Below are positions 28,327-37,575 of a stretch of 64,000 nucleotides of DNA, one piece after another (the first letter of the stretch is position 1; every line of letters starts with the position of its first letter). The notes under the pieces were generated by a model that worked only from the letters and a program-made list of their open reading frames with translations, was not told the origin of the DNA and searched no databases. The position numbers were made by a program, and so were the translations under genes. Source of the stretch: Sphingomonas swuensis (GTDB taxonomy: Bacteria; Pseudomonadota; Alphaproteobacteria; Sphingomonadales; Sphingomonadaceae); contig NZ_BAABBQ010000001.1 of assembly GCF_039538045.1 (NCBI RefSeq), positions 1,138,001 to 1,202,000 of the forward strand, read 5' to 3'.

Positions 28327-29603
28327 GCGGGTTTCTCCTCTTGAAGAGCGTTGGCGAGCACCTCTGGAGGCGGGTCGAAGGTCTTCGCCCGCCGAAGTTC
28401 CGGGAAGAGATAGGACCAGCCTCCCGCAATTACGATGGCAGCGCCGCCGCCGGCGACCACCGCACCCACCGGACCGAGCAGCGCTGCGGCCAGACCCGAT
28501 TGCAATTCGCCAAGCTCGTTCGAGGCGCTGATCGCGAGCCCGCTGACGGCCGACACCCGCCCGCGCATCATGTCGGGCGTATGCAGCTGGACGAGGCTCG
28601 AACGGACATAGACGCTGAGCATGTCGGCCGCGCCGAGCAGGGCGAGAATGACGAGGCTGAGCACGAAATTGTCCGACAGCCCGAACGCGATCGTCAGGGC
28701 GCCGAACGCGGCGACGCTCCACAGCATCTTGATCCCGACATTGTGTCGGAGCGGACGGATGGCGAACAGGCCGGCGACCAGCGCCGCGCCGATCGCCGGG
28801 GCGCCGCGCATGAGGCCCAGCCCCTCGGTCCCGACATGGAGGATGTCGCGCGCGAACACCGGAAGCATGGCGGTCGCGCCGCCGAGCAGCACGGCGAACA
28901 GGTCGAGCGTGATCGCACCGAACAGGAAGCGGCGGCGACGAACGAAGGTCAGGCCCTCGATCATCTGCCGGATCGGATGGAGGTTGGCGGTCATCGGCGG
29001 CGGCATGATCCGGCGCACGGGGGTGAGCAGCAGGATCGCGCACAGCATCAGGCCGGTCGCCGCCCAGTAAGGCAAAGGCGCGCCCACGGCGTAGAGGAAG
29101 CCCCCAAGCGCCGGACCGGCGACCGAGGCCGATTGCCAGGCGATGGAGGAGAGCGCGATGGCCTTGGGCAGGAGCTCGGGCGGGACGATGTTGGGCGCGA
29201 TCGCCGACATCGAAGGCCCGACGAACACCCGCGCCACTCCATGGAGGGCGGCGAGGGTGAAGAGCAATGGGAGGTTGAGCACCTCGGCATAGGTGACAAG
29301 GCCGAGCGTCAGCGCGACCAGCATGTCCACCGCGTTCGCGCAGCGGGCGACCGTCCGGCGCTCGAAGCGGTCGGCGGTCCAGCCGGCGACGGGGGTCAGC
29401 AGCGCCAGCGGCACGAACTGCACCGCGCCGAGCAGCCCGAGCATCAGCGACGCTTCGCGGATGCTCATCCCATAGTCGGCGCGGGCGGTATCGTAGACCT
29501 GGTAGCCGATGATCACGACCATCCCCATGGTCGCGAGCACCGCGAAGAAGCGCGCCAGCCAGTAGAGGCGGAAGTCGGCGATCTGCAGGGGCGAGGTGGG
29601 CAT
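28323..29603 (-). CDS. MFS transporter (EntS/drug-efflux type)
   Basis: A 426-aa inner-membrane protein with about 12 membrane segments. The motif-A-like loop between TM2 and TM3 is '[17 protein letters not shown]', typical of the DHA3/EntS branch. Substrate unknown. The ATG at 29603 ([18 protein letters not shown]) lies 5 nt after the truA stop, and the stop overlaps the cysK GTG. Coupling with cysK might hint at export of a sulfur metabolite, but this is only inference. Confidence 0.82.
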   Translation of the reverse strand: MPTSPLQIADFRLYWLARFFAVLATMGMVVIIGYQVYDTARADYGMSIREASLMLGLLGAVQFVPLALLTPVAGWTADRFERRTVARCANAVDMLVALTLGLVTYAEVLNLPLLFTLAALHGVARVFVGPSMSAIAPNIVPPELLPKAIALSSIAWQSASVAGPALGGFLYAVGAPLPYWAATGLMLCAILLLTPVRRIMPPPMTANLHPIRQMIEGLTFVRRRRFLFGAITLDLFAVLLGGATAMLPVFARDILHVGTEGLGLMRGAPAIGAALVAGLFAIRPLRHNVGIKMLWSVAAFGALTIAFGLSDNFVLSLVILALLGAADMLSVYVRSSLVQLHTPDMMRGRVSAVSGLAISASNELGELQSGLAAALLGPVGAVVAGGGAAIVIAGGWSYLFPELRRAKTFDPPPEVLANALQEEKPA

Positions 29604-29608
29604 CGTGC

Positions 29609-30361
29609 TCAAGCGGCTGGGCTCTCGTAAAGTGCCTCGGCGAAGTAGAGGCCTTCGGCCGGGGCGTTGAAGCCGAGCGCGGCGCGGTCGCGGGCGTCGA
29701 GCGCGGCCTTCATGTCGGCCGGGGTCCACTGGCCGAGGCCGACCATCGACAGGCAGCCGACCATCGAGCGGACCTGGTGGTGGAGGAAGGAGCGCGCAGC
29801 GGCGTGGACGTGGACCTCCTCGCCGATCTGCTCGACGTCGAGGCGGTCGAGGGTCTTGATCGGGCTGTCGGACTGGCAGTGGGCCGAACGGAAGGTGGTG
29901 AAATCGTGCAGTCCGACGAGGTGCGCGGCGGCCTCACCCATGGCGGCGGCGTCGAGCGGCTTGGCGATCCGCCACGCCCGGCCGCGATCGAGCGCGATCG
30001 GGGCACGGCGATTGCTGATCCGGTAGAGGTAGCGGCGGCCGAGGCAGGAGAAGCGGGCATGCCAGTCGTCGGGGACCGGCTCGGCCGAGAGGATCGCGAT
30101 CGGAGCCGGGCGGATGAGCGCGTTCAGTCCCTCCGCCAGCCGGTGGCCGCTCAGCTCCTTGGCGAGATCGATATGCACCGCCATCGCCAGCGCATGGACT
30201 CCGGCGTCGGTCCGCCCGGCCGCGTAGGCGGTGACCTCCTCGCCGGTCATCCTGCGGGCTGCCTGCTCGAGCGCGCCCTGGACCGATGGGCCATGATCCT
30301 GGCGCTGCCAGCCCATGAACGGCGCGCCATCCCATTCGAGGATCAACTTCCAGCGGGTCAC
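29609..30361 (-). CDS. truA: tRNA pseudouridine(38-40) synthase
   Basis: Isomerises uridines 38-40 in the anticodon arm. The 250-aa product has the catalytic aspartate D52 in [10 protein letters not shown], with '[17 protein letters not shown]' and '[12 protein letters not shown]' as further family blocks. The ATG at 30361 overlaps the fmt stop (ATGA). The fmt-truA order is standard in alphaproteobacteria. Confidence 0.96.
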   Translation of the reverse strand: MTRWKLILEWDGAPFMGWQRQDHGPSVQGALEQAARRMTGEEVTAYAAGRTDAGVHALAMAVHIDLAKELSGHRLAEGLNALIRPAPIAILSAEPVPDDWHARFSCLGRRYLYRISNRRAPIALDRGRAWRIAKPLDAAAMGEAAAHLVGLHDFTTFRSAHCQSDSPIKTLDRLDVEQIGEEVHVHAAARSFLHHQVRSMVGCLSMVGLGQWTPADMKAALDARDRAALGFNAPAEGLYFAEALYESPAA

Positions 30362-31257
30362 GCGAGGAGGGTACCCGGAGCGATCGGGAAACCGCGGAGA
30401 AGTTCGGCGGTCGGCATCGTCCGGCCGCCGGCGCGCTGGACCAGCGTCGGCCGGATCGCGCCCGATCCGCAGGCGACGGTCAGCGCATCGTCGAGCACGG
30501 TGCCGGGATCAGCCGAACCCTCGGTGAGGTCGGCGGCGAGCAGCTTCACCCGCTCGCCCGCGACCTCGAACCAGGCGCCCGGGGCCGGGTTGAAGGCGCG
30601 GACCTGGCGCTCGATCTCGGTCGCGGGTCGCGACCAGTCGATGCGCGCCTCGGCCTTAACGATCTTGGGGGCATGGGTGACGCCGTCGGCAGGCTGGACA
30701 CGCGGCGGGGAAGGGGAGGCGAGTTCCTCGACCATCAGCCGCGCGCCCATCTGGGCGAGTTCATCGGTGAGGTCGCCGACCGTCTTGCCCGCCACCGGCG
30801 TCTGCCCGACGCGCAGCATCGGCCCGGTGTCGAGCCCGGCCTCCATCTGCATGATGGTGACTCCGGTCTCGGTGTCCCCCGCGAGGATCGCGCGGTGGAT
30901 CGGGGCCGCGCCGCGCCAGCGCGGGAGCAGGCTCGCATGGACGTTGAGGCAGCCGCGCGCCGGCGCGTCGAGGATCGGCTGGGGCAGCAGCAGCCCATAG
31001 GCCGCGACGACCGCCGCCTCGGCGCCGAGATCGGCGAAGGCCTGCTGCTCCTCGGGCGAGCGAAGCCGCTCGGGCGAGCGCACGGGCAGGCCGAGCGCCT
31101 CGGCCCGCAACTGGACCGCGGTCGGCTGGGGCTTCTTGCCGCGCTGGGCGGGGCGGGGCGGCTGGCAGTAGACCGCCGCAACCTCGTGGCCAGCGGCGAC
31201 CAGCGCGTCGAGCGTCGGCACCGCGAAGGCCGGTGATCCCATGAAGATGAGCCGCAT
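30358..31257 (-). CDS. fmt: Methionyl-tRNA formyltransferase
   Basis: Formylates initiator Met-tRNA. The 299-aa product has '[18 protein letters not shown]' at the start, the catalytic block '[18 protein letters not shown]', '[17 protein letters not shown]' and a C-terminal OB-like domain. The ATG at 31257 is preceded by only 48 bp to the divergent recR gene. def, its usual partner, is not in the window. Confidence 0.96.
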   Translation of the reverse strand: MRLIFMGSPAFAVPTLDALVAAGHEVAAVYCQPPRPAQRGKKPQPTAVQLRAEALGLPVRSPERLRSPEEQQAFADLGAEAAVVAAYGLLLPQPILDAPARGCLNVHASLLPRWRGAAPIHRAILAGDTETGVTIMQMEAGLDTGPMLRVGQTPVAGKTVGDLTDELAQMGARLMVEELASPSPPRVQPADGVTHAPKIVKAEARIDWSRPATEIERQVRAFNPAPGAWFEVAGERVKLLAADLTEGSADPGTVLDDALTVACGSGAIRPTLVQRAGGRTMPTAELLRGFPIAPGTLLA

Positions 31258-31305
31258 GGCGCGGCGCTATGGCCTAGGCCGCGCGAAATTCCTACATGCC
31301 TCGCC

Positions 31306-31902
31306 ATGGCATCACAGGAGATCGAGGCATTGTCGGGGGCGCTGGCCCGCCTTCCGGGGCTCGGTCCCCGCTCGGCGCGACGCGCGGTGCTCCACCTGAT
31401 GAAGAAGCGCGAGGGCGCGCTCGAGCCGCTGCTGCGGGCGCTTCAGACCGTGTCCGAGCGGCTTTCGACCTGCTCGATCTGCGGCAATGTCGACACCAGC
31501 GATCCCTGCACCATCTGCGCCGACCCGCGCCGCGACGACAAGAGCCTGTGCGTGGTCGAGGAAGTCTCGGACCTTTGGGCGCTCGACCGCTCGCGGCTGT
31601 TCCCCGGGCGCTTCCACGTCCTCGGCGGTCGCTTGAGCGCGCTCGAAGGCGTGCGGCCCGAGGATCTGTCGATCGAGCCGCTGCTGAGGCGGGTGGAAGC
31701 CGGCGGAATCGACGAGGTCGTGCTGGCAATGAACGCCACGCTCGAAGGCCAGACGACCGCCCATTATCTCGCCGAACGGCTCGAGCGCTTTCCCGTTCGC
31801 CTGACCCAGCTTGCGCATGGTTTGCCGGTCGGCGGCGAGCTCGACTATCTCGACGAGGGCACGCTGGCGCAGGCGCTTCGCGCTCGCCGCCCCGTTGCCT
31901 GA
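31306..31902 (+). CDS. recR: Recombination mediator RecR
   Basis: Works with RecF/RecO in loading RecA at gaps. The 198-aa product has the helix-hairpin-helix '[19 protein letters not shown]', the C4 zinc finger [16 protein letters not shown], and the TOPRIM domain with '[13 protein letters not shown]' and '[19 protein letters not shown]'. It is divergent from fmt, and the next gene starts 2 nt after its stop. Confidence 0.96.
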   Translation: MASQEIEALSGALARLPGLGPRSARRAVLHLMKKREGALEPLLRALQTVSERLSTCSICGNVDTSDPCTICADPRRDDKSLCVVEEVSDLWALDRSRLFPGRFHVLGGRLSALEGVRPEDLSIEPLLRRVEAGGIDEVVLAMNATLEGQTTAHYLAERLERFPVRLTQLAHGLPVGGELDYLDEGTLAQALRARRPVA

Positions 31903-31904
31903 GC

Positions 31905-32489
31905 ATGCGCGATCGCGACCTCGTCCGGCTGCACTGGCCTGAGCCGCTGCGGGCTGCCTTCGACGCGCTGATGGCGCTCGACGACCGACTGGCCGAAGTG
32001 GCGCTGGGAGCGAGCCAGCCGGCGCTCGGCGCGATCAAGCTGGCCTGGTGGCGCGACCAGCTCGTCGTGCTCGACACCCAGAAGCCGCCGCCCGAGCCGA
32101 TCCTCTCCGCCGTGGCCGGTGAAGTATTGCCCCTTGGCCTGAGCGGCGCGGCACTGTCGCGACTCGCCGAAGGCTGGTCGGGGCTGCTCGATGAAGAGCC
32201 CGACCCCGCGCCGCGCGGGCAGGCTTTGTTCACCCTCCTTGCACGGCTGCTCGGCGAGCAGGAGGCCCCGGGCGGCGAGGCCTTCGCCCGTGCCGACCTT
32301 GCCCGACGCACGGGTGAGGCAGGGTGGCTGAAGCCGGTCCGGCTCGAGCGCGCGGCACCGAGGCTCCGGCCGGTTACCGCGCTCGACGCGCTCGGTGCGC
32401 GCGACCAGCGGCGCGGCTGGCCCCCCGAGCCCGAAGCTACGCCCGGACGAAGCTGGGCCCTGCTGAAGCACCGCCTGACGGGTCGTTGA
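31905..32489 (+). CDS. Short squalene/phytoene-synthase-like protein (NDUFAF6 type)
   Basis: A 194-aa protein starting 2 nt after recR. The N-terminal half has the pattern of the NDUFAF6/phytoene-synthase group, 'ALDDRLAEV' followed by 'GAIKLAWWRDQL'. The usual second Asp-rich motif and about 80-100 C-terminal residues of the family are missing, so prenyl-transferase catalysis is unlikely. NDUFAF6 homologues are linked to assembly of respiratory complex I. The function here is unproven. The strongly Arg/Ala-rich tail ends in 'LLKHRLTGR'. Confidence 0.6.
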   Translation: MRDRDLVRLHWPEPLRAAFDALMALDDRLAEVALGASQPALGAIKLAWWRDQLVVLDTQKPPPEPILSAVAGEVLPLGLSGAALSRLAEGWSGLLDEEPDPAPRGQALFTLLARLLGEQEAPGGEAFARADLARRTGEAGWLKPVRLERAAPRLRPVTALDALGARDQRRGWPPEPEATPGRSWALLKHRLTGR

Positions 32490-32550
32490 CTCTCCGTTAC
32501 GATCGCGTGAGAAAGGTGCCGCCGGATCGATGCGCTTGTGGAGGTCACAC

Positions 32551-33000
32551 ATGACCCGCCTCGTTGTCGGTGGCATCGCCGCTGTGCTGCTGCTGTCCGG
32601 TTCCGCCATCCTCTTCGCCAGCAACGCGTCCGAGCCGACGCTTCCGCCGCCGCCCCCGGCCCGGGTCGCCGCCCCGCTGGTCGCCGCGGCCTCGCCGACC
32701 CTGTCGGTCCGTTCCCCGCTGTCCGCCAGCCCCAGGTCGCGCGAGGAGAAGCGCTTCGCCCGGGCCGACAAGGACGACGACGGCCGGGTCACCTCGAACG
32801 AACTGTTCGAGCCGCGCCGCAAGGCCTTCGCCAAGCTCGACAAGGACGGCAGCGGCAGCCTCAGTTTCGAGGAATGGGCGACCAGGACGGTAGACAAGTT
32901 CGCCAGTGCGGACCTCGACCGCTCGGGCTGGCTGACCCCGGCGGAATATGCGCTGACCGCTCCCAAGGCACCGAAGCGCAGGGCGGTGTGCAGCTGCTAA
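32551..33000 (+). CDS. Exported EF-hand calcium-binding protein
   Basis: A 149-aa protein with an N-terminal hydrophobic signal or anchor ('VVGGIAAVLLLSGSAIL'), a Pro/Ala-rich spacer and three EF-hand loops: DKDDDGRVTSNE, DKDGSGSLSFEE and DLDRSGWLTPAE. All have acidic residues at positions 1 and 12 and glycine at 6, so calcium binding is likely. It ends with a CSC motif. The ATG at 32551 is preferred because GGAGGT lies 6 nt upstream; an earlier in-frame ATG at 32530 lacks this. Partner unknown. Confidence 0.8.
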   Translation: MTRLVVGGIAAVLLLSGSAILFASNASEPTLPPPPPARVAAPLVAAASPTLSVRSPLSASPRSREEKRFARADKDDDGRVTSNELFEPRRKAFAKLDKDGSGSLSFEEWATRTVDKFASADLDRSGWLTPAEYALTAPKAPKRRAVCSC

Positions 33001-33007
33001 CGCCTTG

Positions 33008-33037
33008 ATCCGGGCGGACAACAGTCGTCCGGATTTG
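33008..33037 (+). terminator. Imperfect hairpin after the EF-hand gene
   Basis: ATCCGG and CCGGAT flank an imperfect stem just after the EF-hand stop, followed by TTTG. This is a probable but weak terminator that separates the gene from the BLUF gene. Confidence 0.4.
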
Positions 33038-33099
33038 AAATTCGGATGGTCGGCCGTTATCTAGGTGCCACGACCCTTCCGGGTCCGGAAGGTTCGTTC

Positions 33100-33516
33100 A
33101 TGCAGTTCAAGTATCTCGCGTACACCAGCCTCGCGGCGCTCGACATGGATGAGCAGCAGCTCATCGCCATCCACGACAGCGCCCGCGATCTCAACGGCCT
33201 CGACGGCATCACCGGGCTGCTGATCCACAACGGGACCCACTTCCTGCAATGGATCGAAGGTCCGCCGCAGGCGGTCGACGACCTCGTCGAGCGACTCCGC
33301 CGCGATCCCCGCCACAGCGGCTTCGAGGTCCGCGACGAGGGCGGAGCCGAGGAACGGATGTTCGGCCACTGGTCGATGAACCTCGTCCGGGTCCGAAGCC
33401 AGGTGCTGCTCGCCCGCGAGGACGTGACCCAGGCGCTTCCCGAGGCGCTTCCGCCCGCCATCCGCGACCGCATCGCCGCGATGGTCGAGCGGATCAGCGA
33501 GGACGTCGCCGGCTAG
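33100..33516 (+). CDS. Single-domain BLUF blue-light photoreceptor
   Basis: A 138-aa flavin-binding light sensor. The conserved BLUF residues are all present: Y8 (in LAYTS), N32, Q50 (in FLQWIEG), W91 and M93 (in GHWSMNLV). No output domain follows, only about 40 C-terminal residues that would form the capping helices. It therefore belongs to the short BLUF type that signals by binding a partner protein. The ATG at 33100 (MQFKYLAYTS) gives the domain start. No cognate effector is adjacent, but a c-di-GMP protein lies about 6 kb away. Confidence 0.92.
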   Translation: MQFKYLAYTSLAALDMDEQQLIAIHDSARDLNGLDGITGLLIHNGTHFLQWIEGPPQAVDDLVERLRRDPRHSGFEVRDEGGAEERMFGHWSMNLVRVRSQVLLAREDVTQALPEALPPAIRDRIAAMVERISEDVAG

Positions 33517-33519
33517 GCC

Positions 33520-34854
33520 TCAGGCCGCCGCCGCGTTCTCCTGCCCGCACGACGCCAGCCATTCGCCGAAGGCCGCGCGCGCCCGGTCCGTGTAGGCCTT
33601 CTTGCGGTCGGCCTTGCGGACCTTCTCGGGTGGCGGGGGCATCAGTCCGAAATTGACGTTCATCGGCTGGAAGGTCGCCGCGACCGCGTCCCCGGTGATG
33701 TGGCCCAGCAGGGCGCCGAGCGCGGTCGTGTTGGGCGGCGCGGGAAGGCTCGCGCCACGCGCTTCGGCGATGGCGAAGCGGGCCGCGGCAAGGCCGATGG
33801 CGGCGCTCTCGACATAGCCTTCGCAGCCGGTGATCTGGCCGGCGAAGCGGATGTTCGGCCGGCTTTTCAGGCGAAGCTGGCGGTCGAGCAGGTCGGGCGA
33901 GCGGATGAAGCTGTTGCGATGAATCCCGCCGAGCCGCGCGAATTCGGCCTTCTCGAGCGCGGGGATGGTGCGGAAGATCCGGACCTGCTCGGCGTGCTTC
34001 AACTTGGTCTGGAAGCCGACGATGTTCCACAATGTGCCGCTGGCATTGTCCTGGCGAAGCTGGACCACGGCATAGGGCCAGCGGCCGGTTTTCGGATCGT
34101 CGAGGCCGACGCCCTTCAGCGGACCGAAGCGCAGAGTCTCTGGGCCGCGCTCGGCCATCACCTCAATCGGCATGCAGCCCTCGAAGTAGGGCGTGTCCTT
34201 CTCCCACTCCTTGAACTCGGTCTTTTCGCCCGCGTTCAGCGCCTCGACGAAGGCGTGATACTGCTCGCGGGTCATCGGGCAGTTGATGTAGTCGTCACCG
34301 CCCTTGTTCCAGCGCGCGGCCTTCCAGGCGATGTCCATGTCGATGCTGTCGCCATGGACGATCGGCGCGATCGCGTCGAAGAAGGCGAGGGCGTCGCGGC
34401 CGGTCTCGGCGGCGATCGCCTCGGCCAGCGCAGAACCGGTCAGCGGGCCGGTGGCGATGATCGCGGGATGGTCGGGCAACGCGTCGATCCGCTCGCGCAC
34501 CACCTCGATGTTGGGGTGGGCGGCGATGGCCGCGGTGACTCCGGCCGCGAAGACCTCGCGGTCGACGGCGAGCGCCGAGCCGGCGGGAACGCGGGTGCGG
34601 TCGGCCTCGCGCAAGATCAGCGAGCCCATCCGGCGCATCTCCTGGTGGAGCAGCCCGACCGCATTGCTCTCGGCATCGTCCGAGCGGAAGCTGTTCGAGC
34701 AGACCATCTCGGCCAGTTGGTCGCTGTCGTGGGCGGGCGTGCTGTCGCCGCCGCCCCGCATTTCGCTGAGACGGACTTTGAGGCCGGCTTCGGCCAGCTG
34801 CCATGCGGCCTCGGACCCGGCGAGCCCGCCGCCGATGATGTGAATATCCTGCAT
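33520..34854 (-). CDS. trmFO: Folate-dependent tRNA (uracil-54-C5)-methyltransferase
   Basis: Makes ribothymidine 54 in tRNA with methylene-THF and FADH2. The 444-aa product starts with the FAD Rossmann motif '[19 protein letters not shown]', and contains '[23 protein letters not shown]' and '[14 protein letters not shown]'. Family length is matched. It is convergent with the BLUF gene, leaving only 3 nt between their stops. Confidence 0.95.
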   Translation of the reverse strand: MQDIHIIGGGLAGSEAAWQLAEAGLKVRLSEMRGGGDSTPAHDSDQLAEMVCSNSFRSDDAESNAVGLLHQEMRRMGSLILREADRTRVPAGSALAVDREVFAAGVTAAIAAHPNIEVVRERIDALPDHPAIIATGPLTGSALAEAIAAETGRDALAFFDAIAPIVHGDSIDMDIAWKAARWNKGGDDYINCPMTREQYHAFVEALNAGEKTEFKEWEKDTPYFEGCMPIEVMAERGPETLRFGPLKGVGLDDPKTGRWPYAVVQLRQDNASGTLWNIVGFQTKLKHAEQVRIFRTIPALEKAEFARLGGIHRNSFIRSPDLLDRQLRLKSRPNIRFAGQITGCEGYVESAAIGLAAARFAIAEARGASLPAPPNTTALGALLGHITGDAVAATFQPMNVNFGLMPPPPEKVRKADRKKAYTDRARAAFGEWLASCGQENAAAA

Positions 34855-34874
34855 GACCGCGCCCTTAGCGCCGT

Positions 34875-35336
34875 TCAGGCGCGAGGCGAAGGCCGTTCGA
34901 AGCGCCAGCAGATGGCGGCGCAGATTGCGCCGGGGAGTGCGAAGACCATGGCCATCGCTGCCGCGAACTCCATGTCCGGCATCGAGGGCATGGCGAGCAG
35001 GACGAGCAGGACGAGCGGTGCCGGCAGGATGAACCCCATTGCGATCCAGGCAGCACGGCTTCCGGCAGCGGGATCGTAATTCTCCAGTGCAAGCATCAGC
35101 GCGGTGCCGACCCCGGCCGTGACGAGGGCGGGGAGGAAGCCGAACAGAAGCGCGAAGGCGAGAATCAGGGGCACTATGCCGATGCTTGGCGCGTCGAGCG
35201 GAACCTTGCCTTCAAGCAGGCTCGCGCCAATCGAGAGAAGGAGAAACTCCAGCGCGACCAGCGGCCCGCCGAGACAGCCCGTAAGGATGATTCCGGTCCC
35301 GCGCCGCTGGGTCGGGCGATCGAGGTAGCCGCTCAT
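34875..35336 (-). CDS. Polytopic membrane protein of unknown function
   Basis: A 153-aa protein with four or five hydrophobic segments ('[20 protein letters not shown]', '[19 protein letters not shown]', '[12 protein letters not shown]', '[18 protein letters not shown]'). No motif recognised. The ATG at 35336 overlaps the stop of the SRPBCC membrane protein gene by 4 nt, so the two are coupled and may form one membrane unit. Confidence 0.6.
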   Translation of the reverse strand: MSGYLDRPTQRRGTGIILTGCLGGPLVALEFLLLSIGASLLEGKVPLDAPSIGIVPLILAFALLFGFLPALVTAGVGTALMLALENYDPAAGSRAAWIAMGFILPAPLVLLVLLAMPSMPDMEFAAAMAMVFALPGAICAAICWRFERPSPRA

Positions 35337-36343
35337 CCGATCACCCGCTGCGCCTGTCGGGCATTGGCCGCCCGCTGCTCGACCAGCGCCAGCAGATTGT
35401 CGTGGAGGTCGCCGAGGAACAGCTCGCCCCACCACTCGGCATAGGCGTTGACCGGGGTACGCATACGGTAACGGGTGGTCAGCGTGACCCGGGTGCGGCG
35501 GGGTCCGAGCGGCTCGAGCACGTAGCCGCCGCTCGCCACCTTGAAGTGCGGCGAGTCGGGCAGGAGGTGGCGATCGGTCATGTCCCAGCCGCGAAAGTTG
35601 TCGAAGTGGAACTCCCAGCCGATCGCGCGGCCGGGACGCCATTCGGTGATCGTTTCGCGGAACGCGATGCCATGTTCCCAGCGCGCCAGGCGGACGGCGC
35701 CGAGCCCCTGTCCGACCAGCCGGGCACCAAGCGGGCGGGGAACTCCGATGAGGTCCTGCGAGAGGTTCCAGCGACCTTCCCCGGGCGCGACCCTATTGAT
35801 CCCTTCGAGCAGCGGCCACAGCTCCTCGGGGCTGGCGGCGATCACCGCCGAACGGCTCACCTCCGCTTCATCGATCGGCAGCGGGATCATCGGCTCGATC
35901 AGCATGGCGGCAAGCGGAAGGGTCACGAAGGCCGCGCAATAGGTTTTCCGCTCCTCGACCGGCCGGCGACGGAGCCGGTGGACGATCCACGCGCCAAGGA
36001 ACATTGCGGGCATCCACAAGGGCAGCAGCATGAGGATGCAGATGACACCCTCGCGCAGGACCAGGACCGACACGCCGACCAGCAGCGCGCTGAACAGCAG
36101 GATGACCTTCGCGTAATAGGACCAGGGCTGGTGGCCGGGCAGGTCGGCGAGGAGACAGATCAGCGCCGCCAGCGCCACGGGGAGCAGCAGGAGGAAGCTG
36201 AAGCTGATCAGCCCGCCCGAGGTCGTGCTGTCGATCAGATAGTAGATGCCGAGGGCGAACCCGCCGACGATCAGCAATGCGGAGAGCAGCGCCCGGAGCC
36301 GCGCCTTTCTGTCCGTGGCTTGCTCGTCCCTGTCGGCGTTCAT
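35333..36343 (-). CDS. Membrane protein with SRPBCC (START-like) domain
   Basis: A 336-aa protein. Residues of about 15-160 hold four or five membrane segments. Residues of about 165-320 resemble an SRPBCC/polyketide-cyclase domain ('SRSAVIAASPEELWPLLEGI', 'TITEWRPGRAIGWEFHF', 'GGYVLEPLGPRRTRVTLTTRYRM'), a fold that binds hydrophobic ligands. The ATG at 36343 (MNADRDEQ) is the first plausible start. The gene lies 35 bp after the small membrane protein gene and overlaps the next gene. Possible role in lipid binding at the membrane; unproven. Confidence 0.7.
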   Translation of the reverse strand: MNADRDEQATDRKARLRALLSALLIVGGFALGIYYLIDSTTSGGLISFSFLLLLPVALAALICLLADLPGHQPWSYYAKVILLFSALLVGVSVLVLREGVICILMLLPLWMPAMFLGAWIVHRLRRRPVEERKTYCAAFVTLPLAAMLIEPMIPLPIDEAEVSRSAVIAASPEELWPLLEGINRVAPGEGRWNLSQDLIGVPRPLGARLVGQGLGAVRLARWEHGIAFRETITEWRPGRAIGWEFHFDNFRGWDMTDRHLLPDSPHFKVASGGYVLEPLGPRRTRVTLTTRYRMRTPVNAYAEWWGELFLGDLHDNLLALVEQRAANARQAQRVIG

Positions 36344-36378
36344 GGCTGCTCTCCTGCGCTGGCGGCGCGGGTGGGGGA

Positions 36379-36747
36379 TCAGGCGGCGAGGGGCTCCATG
36401 GCCAGCCACTGGTTAACTTTGCGACCGAAGCGGGCGATCGCCGACATGTTGAAGAAGTGCATTCCGCCGAGCACGAGGACGGCGAGGCCGACCTTGCTCG
36501 ACAGGAAGCGGATCGCCTCGGGCCAGGTCGCGGGCTCGCGGCCGAGGCTCAGCGTCAGGGTGATGAAGCCGATGTTGACGAGGTAGAAGCCGACCACCAG
36601 CAAGTGATTGGTCGAGGTCGCCAGTTCGTCGTTCTGGCCGAAGCACTGGACGAGGAAGACCTTGCCATTCTTCGACAGCGTACGGGCGACCCAGACGGTG
36701 ATGCCGAGGCTGATCGCGAGATAGAGCGAGTAGCTGATGATGACCAT
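36379..36747 (-). CDS. Small integral membrane protein beside a GbsR-type regulator
   Basis: A 122-aa protein with three hydrophobic segments ('MVIISYSLYLAISLGITVWVA', 'LLVVGFYLVNIGFITLTL', 'VGLAVLVLGGMHFFNMSAI') and the motif 'TNHLLVVGFYLVNIG'. I recognise the general pattern from unnamed bacterial membrane proteins but not a function. A dyad-like site resembling the one before the regulator gene lies 17-32 bp upstream of its ATG, which suggests control by that regulator. Confidence 0.65.
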   Translation of the reverse strand: MVIISYSLYLAISLGITVWVARTLSKNGKVFLVQCFGQNDELATSTNHLLVVGFYLVNIGFITLTLSLGREPATWPEAIRFLSSKVGLAVLVLGGMHFFNMSAIARFGRKVNQWLAMEPLAA

Positions 36748-36763
36748 GATCTTGTTCCTCTTC

Positions 36764-36779
36764 TTCTGACATTTCTGAA
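36764..36779 (-). promoter_or_regulatory. Operator-like dyad upstream of the small membrane protein gene
   Basis: On the minus strand TTCAGAAATGTCAGAA matches the dyad at 37389-37406 at 13 of 16 aligned bases, and with its flanks (18 bp) is itself palindromic at 14 of 18 positions. It lies about 17 bp from the start codon, where a repressor could block transcription. Confidence 0.5.
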
Positions 36780-36825
36780 GATTGCGAACGTGAATGGCGT
36801 GGCAGTACGGCGTCGCGTTGCCGGA

Positions 36826-37389
36826 CTAGGGGTGGGTGGGGTCCTTTCCGCTGCCCGGGATCAGCCGGGCGACCTTTGCGCCGAGCTTCATCAGGGTGAC
36901 GAGGGTCGGCTTGGGCAGCTTGCGCACCTGGTCGTACCAGTTGCCGAGCGTGCCGATGAATTCGTGCATCCGGACGATCCGCTCGCGCACCTGCGGCGGC
37001 GCGGCGGGATCGTTGCGGAGCTTCTCCGCCAGTTCGGCGAGGAGCGCCACGGTCGGGTCGATCTCGCGCCGCTTGCGCTCTGCGGCGATCTTGAGGAGCA
37101 TGTCCCACAGGTCGGTGTCGGCGACAAAATGGTCGCGACGGTCGCCCTCGACATGAACCCGGCGGACGATCCCGTACCCCTGAAGCTCGCGCACGGCGGT
37201 CGAGACATTCGAGCGGGCAAGGCCGAGCTGGTCGACGATCTCCTCGGCGTGCATCGGCCGGTCGGAGAGATAGAGCAGCGCATGCAGCTGCGCGACCGAG
37301 CGGTTCACCCCCCATTGCGTACCCATCTCCCCCCAGTGGAGGATGAAGGCCTTTGCGTCCGGATGGTCGATGATCTGCATGACAGCCAT
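36826..37389 (-). CDS. GbsR/MarR-family transcriptional regulator
   Basis: A 187-aa protein with a winged helix-turn-helix in the first half ('MHAEEIVDQLGLARSNVSTAVRELQGYGIVRRVHVEGDRRDHF') and a helical dimerisation region after it. The N-terminal 'GTQWGVNRSVAQLHALLYLSDRP' is typical of GbsR-type proteins, which often act on osmolyte or membrane genes. Start taken at ATG 37389 (MAVMQII), with an alternative at 37380. A perfect TTTCTGT-N4-ACAGAAA dyad overlaps the start, which suggests autorepression. Confidence 0.82.
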   Translation of the reverse strand: MAVMQIIDHPDAKAFILHWGEMGTQWGVNRSVAQLHALLYLSDRPMHAEEIVDQLGLARSNVSTAVRELQGYGIVRRVHVEGDRRDHFVADTDLWDMLLKIAAERKRREIDPTVALLAELAEKLRNDPAAPPQVRERIVRMHEFIGTLGNWYDQVRKLPKPTLVTLMKLGAKVARLIPGSGKDPTHP

Positions 37390-37406
37390 TTCTGTAATGA
37401 CAGAAA
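37389..37406. promoter_or_regulatory. Perfect TTTCTGT-N4-ACAGAAA dyad at the regulator start
   Basis: Seven-base arms, perfectly inverted around AATG, overlap the first base of the regulator start codon. The size suits a MarR/GbsR dimer. It also lies in the 186-bp region upstream of the divergent GH13 gene, so control of that gene is possible but it is about 170 bp away. Confidence 0.6.
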
Positions 37407-37575
37407 CGGATGAACGCAAGCGTCTTGTTCCTGCGGGAGCAGGAGACCAAAGGTTTTGTCCGTCTCTTTCCGCGTTAAGGAGGCATCGCACCCGAGCGTT
37501 CGCCGCGATCAGAGCGCCTGTGAATACCTATGCAGTGGCTATCCCGACCTTCGTCGCCATGCTTCACTCCCTCCC

